Positions 27,910-37,914 of a DNA stretch of 64,000 bases are shown piece after piece. Source of the stretch: Saprospiraceae bacterium (GTDB taxonomy: Bacteria; Bacteroidota; Bacteroidia; Chitinophagales; Saprospiraceae); the NCBI GenBank assembly GCA_016710625.1, contig JADJVK010000005.1:62001-126000 (forward strand), in the 5' to 3' direction. A program made the position numbers and the translations under genes. Every line of letters starts with the position of its first letter. Position 1 is the stretch's first letter. The notes under the pieces are model-generated. The model saw only the letters and a program-made list of their open reading frames with translations, was not told the DNA's origin and searched no databases.

Positions 27910-30390
27910 TTACTTAAATTTTATTTTCTTAAAACTTTGATAATCAATGAAATATACCAATTTTATCGAAAAATTATTATTTTGCGGCAAGGTTCCCAAA
28001 GCTTTGATAGTTTCCAAATATTTGAATTGATAATCTTTGCTGCCACTTATAGAGTTTTTGTAAGCAACTATCATATCACTTCCTGGAGCAAAACGCCAAG
28101 TATAAATCAAATCGATGTTAAAAAAATTGTACACACCACTATACAAAGGTGCTTCTGAAGTATTTAAAGATTCAATTCCTCCAGTTTCATTTAATTCATA
28201 AATAGATTTGTAATTTACTTTTGTCCAATAGTATCTTCCGACCAAAGAGAGATTCATTTTGCTGTTAAAAGTATATTTCGCCGTCAAGAGATGTTCGTAG
28301 GTATTTACATTTCTTTTACCAAAAACCAATTTATTTGGGTCGATTGAAGAATTTAAAGGTGGAAAAGTACGTCCCACATCGTTTAGTGCATTTGCAAAAT
28401 TGATATCATAAATAAAACTGAGGTGGTCATTCAATCTCCATCTTGGACTCAGGCTATAAGTGTAAGTTTCCCTAGCCAGTTCATCAACTTTCCTGTAATA
28501 AAAATCAAAGTCAATTGCTACTTTTTTTCTGTAGTCACTAGATCCCCAACCTCCAATTTTATAATTTCTGGGAATAAAATAATAACGAGAGAAGTCGGTA
28601 GTCCTAGGCTCGAAATAATCGTTCGTTCCGATGGGTTCCACATATCCAATAAAACTATAGGCAAAGAATTTTTTGGTCATTGCAAAATAAGTTGCATTGA
28701 AATACATAGTGTTATAAACATCTGGCTTTTGAAGACGGGTGTAATTTCCAGTTAAATTTACACTCCATTTCACATTGTGCTTTTTGGGTTTGAAGTCGAT
28801 ATACGTTAAAGAACCTCTGACTGACCGTTCATTGGGGCTATACAAATAACCCAAATCATTCGGATTATAATTGTGGCTTTCTTCGTTATAAGCAGTATTC
28901 CACTGCCAATTTCCATTTGTTTTCTGTACATTCAAAGAATACTGGTAGCCAATATCGTTTTTTAGGGGGTTAAATCTTTGGCTTAATGCCGAGTTTCCAC
29001 TGATGGCATAGGCATTTGATTTGTTTCTCAACGTAAAAAGCAATCCGCTGACATTGGCATCTTGCACTGAACCATTCCGTAAAACATTGGTATTTACGAA
29101 GGTGATTGAAGAATTATTTTTTAGATTTTGATCCAAAACAATCACATTGTAATTTACCAAGGGGCTGGTCTGAATTTTTCGATTAGTATTGTCATCAAGA
29201 TTGTGAATTGTGGCATAAGTTGCTCCAGTGATCGCATTGAAAACGCCCAATCCCAGCCCATTATTGAGCCTTCCAGAAACTTTTGTAGCATTCAAAACGG
29301 GAGTGGTGGAAGGGTTATTTGTCACTTCTTCGTTGTTTTTCAAATCAGAAAAAGCTGAAGAATAGTTGATAGGCGTAGCTCCAATCCTTCTGGAATAGAA
29401 TAGATTGCCTTTATTAAATAACTCTGTCCCCTCCGTAAAAAATGGTCTATTCTCCTGAAAACGAACTTCGTAGGGCGTCAAATTAAATACTCGATTATCG
29501 AACTGAACCTGACCGAAATCAGGAATCAAAGTCATATCCAAAGTGAAAGCATCATTGATGCCATACTTGATGTCCATACCAGCATTTATGTTCGAATTCC
29601 AAATATTCGGAGTCGAAGGATCTTTGTAATGATTGGCATAGCTGGCAAGAAATGGATTGAACTGCAATCTCGTTGCCGACTGAATATTCTCCAAATTCGT
29701 CAAGGTGCCAGATTGATTGATCACCCCTCTGACAGTGGGCAAAATGGTATTCCAAGAAGATTTTTCTCTTGATCTTCTGATATTTCTAAAAAAATTGATA
29801 TTCCAATTTTGATTTTGTTGGGTCTTGAATCGCAGGGCAGAATAAGGTATTTTCATTTCGCAAACCCAGCCATTTGTGGTGATTTGAGCTGCCGACGACC
29901 ATACCGCATCCCAAGTAACGTCCTCTGTGTAATCGCTCAATCCGCTAGGTATTCCTGAAAATTTTGCATCAAATTGAATGCCTGCTGGGGTCAAAATAAA
30001 TTCAACACCATTTATTCCATCTTGGTAGGCATCAATGATGACCCCGAACCAATCGGTATTCCCTAGTCTGTCCCTTTGCGAAAGTTCGTTCAAAATACTA
30101 TCTGGGTGGCTATCTTTCAAAAAAGCACTAATATATAATGCTTCATTATCATAAAGAATTTTGATTTCGGATGGTTGAGAAGGTTTTTCTCCTGGTATAG
30201 GTTCGATATTGGTGAATTCATTAGCGATGTCAGCATTTTGCCATTCTGGCTCATCCAGTTTCGCATCTATTTTTATTTTGCTTTGAATTTTAGTTGCCGC
30301 CATAGATTTTGTGTCTCCCAAATATTGGGCAGCAGCATGAAAAACCAGCCAAAAAGTACAAAAAACGAATCCAACAATTCTTTTATTCAT
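27910..30390 (-). CDS. DUF5916 protein with CBM9-like N-terminal domain
   Basis: An 826-residue exported protein: signal peptide (FHAAAQ), a carbohydrate-binding family 9-like domain (about 35-235; IDAKLDEPEWQNADIANEFTN, YISAFLKD, WEMKIPYSALRF-type features), then a DUF5916 region with strand-rich, aromatic-ended repeats suggesting an outer-membrane beta-barrel (e.g. PEVRFQENRPFFTEG-like YEVRFQENRPFFTEGTEL, KKFFAYSFIGYVEPIG). Family members are common in Bacteroidota and sit in the outer membrane; their function is not settled. It has a tandem paralogue 46 nt upstream and its own possible TATATTTG -7 box (30415-30408) in that gap. Confidence 0.87.
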   Translation of the reverse strand: MNKRIVGFVFCTFWLVFHAAAQYLGDTKSMAATKIQSKIKIDAKLDEPEWQNADIANEFTNIEPIPGEKPSQPSEIKILYDNEALYISAFLKDSHPDSILNELSQRDRLGNTDWFGVIIDAYQDGINGVEFILTPAGIQFDAKFSGIPSGLSDYTEDVTWDAVWSSAAQITTNGWVCEMKIPYSALRFKTQQNQNWNINFFRNIRRSREKSSWNTILPTVRGVINQSGTLTNLENIQSATRLQFNPFLASYANHYKDPSTPNIWNSNINAGMDIKYGINDAFTLDMTLIPDFGQVQFDNRVFNLTPYEVRFQENRPFFTEGTELFNKGNLFYSRRIGATPINYSSAFSDLKNNEEVTNNPSTTPVLNATKVSGRLNNGLGLGVFNAITGATYATIHNLDDNTNRKIQTSPLVNYNVIVLDQNLKNNSSITFVNTNVLRNGSVQDANVSGLLFTLRNKSNAYAISGNSALSQRFNPLKNDIGYQYSLNVQKTNGNWQWNTAYNEESHNYNPNDLGYLYSPNERSVRGSLTYIDFKPKKHNVKWSVNLTGNYTRLQKPDVYNTMYFNATYFAMTKKFFAYSFIGYVEPIGTNDYFEPRTTDFSRYYFIPRNYKIGGWGSSDYRKKVAIDFDFYYRKVDELARETYTYSLSPRWRLNDHLSFIYDINFANALNDVGRTFPPLNSSIDPNKLVFGKRNVNTYEHLLTAKYTFNSKMNLSLVGRYYWTKVNYKSIYELNETGGIESLNTSEAPLYSGVYNFFNIDLIYTWRFAPGSDMIVAYKNSISGSKDYQFKYLETIKALGTLPQNNNFSIKLVYFIDYQSFKKIKFK

Positions 30391-30436
30391 TCTTTTATAT
30401 TGAAAGACAAATATAACGATTGAAAATAATATTAGT

Positions 30437-32803
30437 TTAATGGTATAACATCTTTTCTCTAACTGATTGATAATCTAACCAGTAACTAATTTTAAGATTT
30501 AAATTTTGATTCAATACATTTGATTTGAAAATTAACCCAAAATCATTAATCATATGTTGATAATTTATGGTCAAATCGCTTCCAGGGGCAAATCTATAAA
30601 ATAAATTGAGCCCAATATCATTAAAATTAGATTTGTCGTTTTTTAACGCAAATTGATTATTTGGTTTCAGTTCTCCATTTGAAGCATAATTAAAGGATTG
30701 AATAGGGGTGAGAAAATTAATATTATTTTTAAAATATAACTGAAAATTTAAATTTTTATTAATTGTATATTTCACTTTTAAAACCTGGTTATATTCCTCT
30801 TTTTTATTAAGCTCAATATAATTTAAATCTTTAAAATCAACTACAACATATTTATATTCTAGGTAATTGGAGTAGATATATAAATAAAAATTATAATCAA
30901 AACTCAGCCTGTTATTCACCTGAAAATGAGGGTTGACTTTCAATTCTATATCTTTAGATTTATATTCATTTTTATAATTTCTCATTAAGAATTCATACTT
31001 TATATATATTTTTTTCCTAATATCACTAATAATTTCAACTGAAAAGTCATTATTTTTATATTTGCTAATATTGGTTAAGTTTAAAGATGATAGTTCAAAT
31101 GGACTCATACTATACCTTAATGAAATATTCCAATAAAACTTGGTCAATACATTGAATGAGGCAGCTATTTTGTTACGACTAAACCAATTATCTATACCTA
31201 ACAGAGCAGCTATGCTTGCAGACCATCTATTGACATTGATTTTAGGGGTATAATCTGTAAAGGAAACCTCATTAAAAAGGTATTCATATTTTATATTTGA
31301 ATTTTTTTGAAAGTTAAATAAATTATTATCAATCAAATAATTGGATTGCCATGTCCAATTACCACTAATTTTTGCTATACCAAGGTTATAACTTTCAAAA
31401 TAATCAATTGTATTATTTGTTTTTGAATTGGATAAATTAGCTAATCCGAAAAGGGAATACATATTTTTTTTACTATTCAAATTGAATTTCAACCCCGTTG
31501 AATTAAAATCACTATTATTTCCACCTCTTTTTAAATTATTATTAAAAATAGAAATAGACGAATTATTTTTTAAATTTTGGTCAACTGAGATTGAATTATA
31601 ATTTGCCATTGAATAGACACCCTTTATTTCAGTCTTTAGTGTACTCAAATTTACCACTCTAGCCTCAGAAACATCAGTAATGGAATTAAAAATATTAACT
31701 CCAAGCCCATTATTAAATCTACCATTAATATTTACTGCATTTATGAGTCTAGAAAATTTAGGATTTGATTCAATAATAATTCCAGGGATTCTATTTTCAA
31801 TCAAATAATAATTATCTCCAATATAATCAAAAAAAATATTTTTGTTGTTATTATTATCTGATGATTCACTATTGAAATAGCTTGTACCTTTAAAATCCTT
31901 ACCGAAAGGAACAAATTTCAAAATATCCTCTTTTATTTCAATACCAACATCAGGCATTAAATTCATGTCCACTGTGAAAGCACTGTTTATTCCAAACTTA
32001 ACATCTCCTCCAATGGCTAAATTTGTTACCTTTTCAGATTCATTAGCAATCGTTTGTTTTTTAGAAGTGCTGTATAAATAAGGATTTAGATGAATCCTTG
32101 GTCTACTTTGTTCAATAGAAATATTGGATAAGATGCCACTTTGGTTGACAATGCCACTAATGGCTGGCTGAATAGGATTCCAAGAACTCAACTCCCCTGT
32201 CCTTCCAATAGCCCTAAAAAAATTGATATTCCAGTTTTGGTTCGGTTTGGTTTTATATCTTAGTGCTGCATAGGGAATCATCATTTCACACACCCAACCA
32301 TCTTTGGTAATTTTAACCGCAGATTTCCAAACGGCATTCCATTTAGGATCGAAATTTGAAGTGTTCGTCACTTTCGAATCAATTTGGATTCCTGAGGCAG
32401 TCACTTTGAATTCCACTGCATGAATGCCATCCTGATAGGTGTCGATGAGGACCGAAAACCAATCTGTATTTCCTACCTCATCCCTTTGAGTCAATTCTTT
32501 CAAAATCAACTTTGGGTCAGCATCATTCATCACAGCGCCAATATAAATGCCTTCGTGGTCATTTAAAACTTTTACTGTTGTAGTTTGAGCTGAAATTTCT
32601 CTTGGATCAGGGAAGTAATTGGAAAAATTATTTGCAGTCGAAGCGTTTTGCCAATCTTTTTCATCGAGTACTCCATCAATATCTATAGAAGCAACAGTTT
32701 TTGTAATGGAAAGCTCCTTATTTATAGCACTATTTTGAGCAAAAAGTGAAATTGAAGCAAATAGGATTGCAATAAAAGTTAGTCTTTTCAAGAAGTTACA
32801 CAT
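30437..32803 (-). CDS. DUF5916/CBM9-like protein, divergent tandem paralogue
   Basis: A 788-residue paralogue of the downstream gene. Signal peptide (cleavage near LFAQ) and CBM9-like domain are well conserved (IDIDGVLDEKDWQNAS, TQRDEVGNTDWFSVLIDTYQDGIHAVEF, WNINFFRAIGRTGELSSW), and so is the C-terminal end YRFAPGSDLTINY. The middle is markedly more Asn/Ile/Lys-rich and AT-rich, and the conserved FQENRPFFTEG segment is replaced by a short Asn-rich stretch (SESSDNNNNKN). This points to duplication followed by relaxed constraint or retargeting of the barrel. It begins at the first ATG (MCNFLKRL). Confidence 0.83.
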   Translation of the reverse strand: MCNFLKRLTFIAILFASISLFAQNSAINKELSITKTVASIDIDGVLDEKDWQNASTANNFSNYFPDPREISAQTTTVKVLNDHEGIYIGAVMNDADPKLILKELTQRDEVGNTDWFSVLIDTYQDGIHAVEFKVTASGIQIDSKVTNTSNFDPKWNAVWKSAVKITKDGWVCEMMIPYAALRYKTKPNQNWNINFFRAIGRTGELSSWNPIQPAISGIVNQSGILSNISIEQSRPRIHLNPYLYSTSKKQTIANESEKVTNLAIGGDVKFGINSAFTVDMNLMPDVGIEIKEDILKFVPFGKDFKGTSYFNSESSDNNNNKNIFFDYIGDNYYLIENRIPGIIIESNPKFSRLINAVNINGRFNNGLGVNIFNSITDVSEARVVNLSTLKTEIKGVYSMANYNSISVDQNLKNNSSISIFNNNLKRGGNNSDFNSTGLKFNLNSKKNMYSLFGLANLSNSKTNNTIDYFESYNLGIAKISGNWTWQSNYLIDNNLFNFQKNSNIKYEYLFNEVSFTDYTPKINVNRWSASIAALLGIDNWFSRNKIAASFNVLTKFYWNISLRYSMSPFELSSLNLTNISKYKNNDFSVEIISDIRKKIYIKYEFLMRNYKNEYKSKDIELKVNPHFQVNNRLSFDYNFYLYIYSNYLEYKYVVVDFKDLNYIELNKKEEYNQVLKVKYTINKNLNFQLYFKNNINFLTPIQSFNYASNGELKPNNQFALKNDKSNFNDIGLNLFYRFAPGSDLTINYQHMINDFGLIFKSNVLNQNLNLKISYWLDYQSVREKMLYH

Positions 32804-33205
32804 GTCTTTTTGTAATTTGGTACTAAATTACCTCAACTTTCTTAAAATAAAATGGATTGTATGAAAAAAATTCAAGAGATGGGATTATATGCTAATTCTA
32901 AGCTTATATAAAAAGTCAAAAGTTTCTTTCATGACTTGTTTGAGTATTTTTTAATAGAAATTAAATAATAATAATGATATGAATTCTAATATTTTAATCA
33001 ATTAAATTTCGCTATAAAATAAAAATTTCTAAATTTATAACTTAAAGAATTTTAACACTATATTTTTGAAAAAAATTTAATTTAAACAAAAAACTTAAAA
33101 ATACTACCTTGCAACATAAATATATTAAAGGCAGCAATAGCAGTCAATGAGCTTCTTTCAAAGAAAATCATAACAATAATAAATGATAATTGAATACAAT
33201 TAAAT
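32804..33205. promoter_or_regulatory. Divergent intergenic region with a 20-bp palindrome
   Basis: An imperfect palindrome GTAATTTGGTACTAAATTAC (32812-32831) lies 8 nt before the minus-strand DUF5916 start, where an operator or 5'-UTR hairpin would sit. On the plus side, a near-consensus -7 sequence (ACTACCTTGC, about 33105) precedes the membrane protein gene. The rest is AT-rich with no gene that I can support. Confidence 0.35.
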
Positions 33206-33838
33206 ATGGAAAATAATACTTTTTTTAATAGGAATGTTGTTTTAATTGGCTTGATCATTTCAATAATTTTTTTAATTATTGCAGCATTATCTTATCCTGG
33301 GGGGAATCCCAAAAATATGAATTCCATTGGATATAGTTTCACCGAAAATTATATAAGTAATTTATTAGAGTATAAAGCAGTAAATGGTGCCACTAATACT
33401 GCAAGACCTTATGGAATAATTGGTGTAGTAATTTTAGGACTTAGTTCAGGATTTGCATTTGTTAGACTATCTCGAAAAGTTGAACTTAAAAAATTCTCAA
33501 TTGTAATAAAGTATTTAGGAATTATCTTAATTTTTCTATCTTCACTAATCACGATTCCATCCCTACATGACATTATGGTAACCATGAGTAGCATTTTTAC
33601 TTTATTATTAGTTTTTTATGTTACAATTTTGCTAATTAAATCTAAACTTCAAGTTCTCAAATTTACTTCGATAGTCTTATTGGTTATTTTTTATGCCGCT
33701 GCATATATGTATTTTACTAAGACAGGCTTAGATTATTTGCCATTAGTACAAAAGATAATTCATATCCTTCAAATAGTATGGATTTTAGGACTTGAATATG
33801 CAACTAATAAAAAAGATTTTGACCATATAAAAAGCTAA
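33206..33838 (+). CDS. Multi-pass membrane protein, DUF998-like
   Basis: A 210-residue protein with six predicted transmembrane helices (first LIGLIISIIFLIIAALSYPGG, last near LVQKIIHILQIVWILGLEY) and no cytosolic domain. The first loop contains SYPGG...GYSFTENYISNLLEYKAVNG, a pattern found in DUF998-type bacterial membrane proteins. The assignment is tentative. It is monocistronic, with AT-rich gaps on both sides. Function unknown. Confidence 0.75.
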   Translation: MENNTFFNRNVVLIGLIISIIFLIIAALSYPGGNPKNMNSIGYSFTENYISNLLEYKAVNGATNTARPYGIIGVVILGLSSGFAFVRLSRKVELKKFSIVIKYLGIILIFLSSLITIPSLHDIMVTMSSIFTLLLVFYVTILLIKSKLQVLKFTSIVLLVIFYAAAYMYFTKTGLDYLPLVQKIIHILQIVWILGLEYATNKKDFDHIKS

Positions 33839-34145
33839 TCTGATGAAAAAAAACTTATTAAAACCATTGGAATGAAGTTATTAATTGAATAGTTCATCAA
33901 TATTAATGAAGTGATTTAGTTCAGATATGATTTTATAAAATATCCTAAGTATAAAAAAACCAAATTTATTTCAGCAAAGAATTTTAAATTACTTAAGAAG
34001 TATCGATACTACAATATAGGCTAAAATCGCTCTCTAAGCACCTCTATATGAAGCCTTTGAATCAAGCAGTATTTCATTAACTTTAGTATTTTTTTAATTA
34101 AGAATCCTTTTAATTCAACAAATCTTTTCTTAAAATTTTACTTCA
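33839..34145. other. Gene-free gap
   Basis: This 307-nt AT-rich gap lies between converging genes. The only notable element is a perfect 12-bp palindrome AGTATCGATACT at 33999-34010. No terminator with a clear T tract and no reading frame of note are visible. Confidence 0.4.
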
Positions 34146-37100
34146 CTAATTCACCACCACTTTCTTAAAATAATATTGATTGTTTGAATAAACTTTTATC
34201 CAATACATCCCTTTTGGATAGTTGGTCAGATTTACTCTTCCTCTATTTGAGTTACCAACTTGAAAGGATGCAGCTTCCATAATATATTGACCTGTGCTAT
34301 TATAAATCTGAAAAGCTAAATCCTCCTCATAAAATTTCCCACTAAAAATGATTTCAAAAAAACCATTCGTTGGGTTTGGAACAATATCTAATGAGACTGT
34401 TTTATTTTCTAATTCTTGATTAGCAGTTACTCCCAATAGCACTGTCAAACTATCCGTACACCCTCTGTCATCTTTCACTTTGATAGTATAAATCCCTTTT
34501 TCCAAGTTACTGAAAATGTTACTTTTCCCTATCACATTATTGATGCTGTACTCAAATGGTCCCGAGCCACCATTTATTTTGACTTCGATGATTCCATCTT
34601 TTGCATTTGGACTCGTAGGCAAAGTAGTATTTACACTGGCTTTTAAAGCACATTTGTTGGTGCAAAAATAATTGGATTCCTGAAAGCCAAAACTTGGATT
34701 GATGATACTGAAAAGCTTTCCAAGAGCATCACTTCTTAAAAAATAGGTGCCACTGACCATACCATCACCTCTGCTATCAAACAAATTGAAGGTAAAACAC
34801 TCATCTTTGGGCAAACAAATTTTATGTTTATACAATTTTGTTCCAATATCATAAGGTCCTCCAGCAGCCACTACTTTACCTTTGGAATCCACGAAATTCC
34901 AATAATTTTCAGTAGGATTGCTATTGGTAAAAAATGTCAAAGTTGTACTCAATAAATTAGTGTCATTCACAAAACTCAAATTCATTGTGTCATTCATGGT
35001 CCAAATCTCATTGGTTTCATTCACTTTTGTAGGAATATAGCAAGCTGGTTCTGTCCATTTTGAATTGTATTTAATGTCAACTCAATTTCTTTATTATTAT
35101 CTTTCAACAATGAAGCATAAACAGTTTTAGTGACTATTGTATCTGTATTCAGTTGATAACCAATTTGTAGTGTTCTGATGGTATCAAAACCACTATTATT
35201 CACAAACACTTTAAAAGTATGTGGATTACCACAGCTATAATCTCCCAAGTCTTTTACATCAGTTATCGCAGCGTCAATCATCGGTCTATGACTGATTACA
35301 GCATTCAATGTGTCATTGTTTGGGTAATTATCGCTTAATAAACTTGTGAAAAACTTGAATTTATAATCTTTATATTGATCAAAATTAAAAGATTGATTGA
35401 AGGTATAGTACATTGAAGAATCAACTGGTAATATCGAATTAATCGTTTCCTTTAGGATATTTCCATTTTCATCCACTAGACCTACTACAAAATTTTTCAG
35501 ATCTTTTTTTCCAAAATTCTTTACTTGTATGGTTATTTGTTCCGAATTTGTCAATTTATCTGACGATTTAGGATTAACCACTACAACTGGGCTTAGGTCA
35601 TTTTCTGATTGGTTCATTCTGAATTGAACAATTTTCGTTGCCCACTGACCATTCGAATTCATATATTCCCCTGTAAACCAAAACATTGAAGAATCCACTG
35701 GATCCACCGACATATGGTGATAATCGCCCCATCTTTCGGTGCCGCTGTTGGATAATCCAGTTGCAAACTGGTACTCATTTGCACCCATTTCACCTAATGG
35801 ATCGCTATTTCTTCTCCCAACATACCTTAATGATGGATAAGAAGATTTATTTAAAACAGAATAAGCTAAAGCGATATTTCCAAAACCATCAATGGAAATG
35901 CTGGGATAGAATCGGTCGCTACTATCTGGTGAAAAAGTTCCTTGCTGATAGATAGACCAATCATTTTTCCCTTGTTTTCTCAGTTCGTACCATCGGATTC
36001 CTGCATGAGCTACATTTTTGTCATTTACATTTACATTATGGCAACAAACGACAGATTCGTAAGTCCCAAAATTTCTATAATTCAAACGAAAGGACAATAA
36101 TTGATCAATTGCTGCAATATATCTGCCATTGGATTGTTGGATACATTCATTCCAGCCAATACAAATATCTGAATTAAAATCAGCAACAGGCAATTTGATT
36201 GGACCCATCATTAATGAATTTGACGGTTCTTTCCAATCCACCTTTAAATTGTATATCTGCAACCTATCTTTCTGGTCATCCCATTGATTATCAGCCACCT
36301 GCATTATCATCGGCAAACTATTTGGGTTTGCTCTCCCGTCCCAATCGACTCCCATAGCAATCTGAAAACCAATATTTAATCTAGGTATTCCAAATTGTAA
36401 TTTTTGAGCCGTTTTACCTTCCAACATCGCACTTCTTTCCAATGCATATACAGGTTGCTCTCCCACATATTCATTGGTCGTAACATAATAACCATTATTC
36501 CAAATAAAAAATTTGGGGAAATCTGGGAAACTTGGTGTATTTAATTCGTAAGCATACCAAGCTCCTAATGGGTTGGCACTTACAGATACTGCTATCAATA
36601 ATTTATTCAAATCGGTTGTGCCCCTATCACACATCTCAGCAATCAACCATCGTTCAGCAGTTTCATCATATAGTACAATCGGGTCGCCTAATCCAATAAC
36701 ACCGAATTGCTTCCACAAACTATTTAAACTTGATTTTTTTCCAACTTTCTGCCCAGCTCTGTTGTACACTTGATAAACTGCACCGCCACCAGCATTCACC
36801 ATTTGCATATAAAATTCCTTACCTATATCTCCCGATGGGTCTGGCGGTACTACATTTGTCATCGAAATTCCCTCTATCAACGAAGTGGGAAGTACATCAT
36901 ACTTATTATTTCTACCATTTTGAACCAAAGGATCTATCAACTTTTGATTCGGATATTTTATTCTAGAAAACCGCTTGAAATCATTATAAATTTCAGAAAC
37001 AATTCCGTCTTCTTTATCATCTTGTTCAGCAGTAAAATCTTCGTCCGGCAGGTTCGATAAAGGCATAGAAGTGCCAAGGCATTTCATCGTACTAATATTT

Positions 37101-37204
37101 TTAGGACCAGTAATGATGTAATCCTTATCTCTGATTTGAGCATTGCTTATTTGAAAAATAAATAGGAATAGGGTACATAACAGACTGTATCTAAAAAGAA
37201 TCAT
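34146..37204 (-). pseudogene. Large T9SS cargo protein, one frameshift
   Basis: One gene of about 1018 codons split by a single indel at 35055-35056, where GG should probably be GGG: the first frame ends QNG..., and the next frame continues TEPACYIPTKVNETNEIW. N-terminal signal peptide (FIFQISNAQ); a long first module (about 60-530) with GDPIVLYDETAERWLIAE, FPKFFIWNNGYYVTTNEY, FYPSISIDGFGNIALAYSV and RWGDYHHMSVDP, which looks like a beta-propeller of repeated 'D..W..' units; CARDB-like modules (about 540-720); a module with FDSRGDGMVSGTYFL; a SprB-like repeat (GIIEVKINGGSGPFEYSI, CTDSLTV); and a T9SS sorting domain (IVPNPTNGFFEI, PKGMYWIKV). A secreted surface protein of unknown substrate. 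Confidence 0.83.
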
Positions 37205-37304
37205 AGTAAAAGATTATGTATTCGATGAATCACAAAATTAGTATAAAATAAATTAGGATTGCGAGAAAACTTAATATTTGAAAAATAGATGACAAATAAT
37301 AGGT

Positions 37305-37343
37305 GTAAAAAACAACAAACCTGGAGTACTATTACCCCAGGTT
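37305..37343 (-). terminator. 11-bp hairpin terminator of the 37.4-kb mini-gene
   Basis: In minus-strand RNA, AACCTGGGGTA pairs with TACTCCAGGTT (one G-U) around an ATAG loop, followed by TGTTGTTTTTTA. It closes a short transcript that begins near 37583. Confidence 0.8.
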
Positions 37344-37368
37344 GTCAATGAAAAACATAAAATTACCC

Positions 37369-37551
37369 CTATTTCTTTTCCCCTAAGGGTTTAAAAATCA
37401 AATCGGTTTTTAAGCTAGCCTTAGCTAGTTTGTTTGCAACTTTTAAAGTTGCCAAATAGACAAACTGGGAATCTAAAAAAGGTAGGATTTCGCCAGTTCT
37501 CCCATAGTATTTGTACTTCGTTCTTGTTTGTGTAGTGTGTAGTATCTGCAA
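37369..37551 (-). CDS. Candidate 60-residue basic protein with own promoter
   Basis: I do not recognise the product. The frame runs from a TTG (37551; there is no in-frame ATG before the upstream TAA at 37572) to TAG at 37371-37369. The peptide is Lys/Arg-rich, with TRTKYKYYGRTGEILPFLD, a helical LATLKVANKLAKASLK and the end KPLGEKK. It is bracketed by a good promoter (37622-37590) and a strong terminator (37343-37305), so a transcript of about 280 nt is well supported. The TTG start makes the coding claim weaker; it could instead be a non-coding RNA. Confidence 0.45.
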   Translation of the reverse strand: MQILHTTQTRTKYKYYGRTGEILPFLDSQFVYLATLKVANKLAKASLKTDLIFKPLGEKK

Positions 37552-37589
37552 AACATATTCATACAGATATTAATATACGAAATACTCCC

Positions 37590-37622
37590 CAAAGATATAT
37601 TAAAACTATTTTAATATGCAAA
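37590..37622 (-). promoter_or_regulatory. Bacteroidota promoter of the mini-gene
   Basis: Minus-strand TTTG (37622-37619), a 21-nt spacer and TATCTTTG (37597-37590) match the -33/-7 consensus. The start point should be near 37583. Confidence 0.7.
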
Positions 37623-37815
37623 TATAAATATATTTTTTTTTAATTTTATTTATTAAATATTTAAAATATATTGATTATCAATAATTTAAAAAAATGTAAA
37701 TCTTCTATGTAATTTTTATTTTATAAGTAAAAATGTAAATTGAACTTTATAAGGAGCCAAACGCCAGTTGCAAATAATATTTTGTATGAATATCAAAAGA
37801 TTAGTCAAATTGACT

Positions 37816-37823
37816 TAACTTTG
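37816..37823 (+). promoter_or_regulatory. -7 promoter box of the E2 gene
   Basis: TAACTTTG followed by GCGGCGCC lies about 92 nt before the E2 start. No -33 TTTG is found at normal spacing (the nearest is 31 nt upstream). Confidence 0.45.
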
Positions 37824-37914
37824 CGGCGCCAAATTAAATCATTATTTATACCAAATAATTTATTAGTACTTCGTTATTAGGATGCTAATAAGTTTTAACT
37901 TAATTAAAAATCTG

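Noticed and set aside
33999..34010. 12-bp palindrome AGTATCGATACT as an operator
   Set aside because: It sits between converging genes far from any start codon, so a regulatory role is unsupported.
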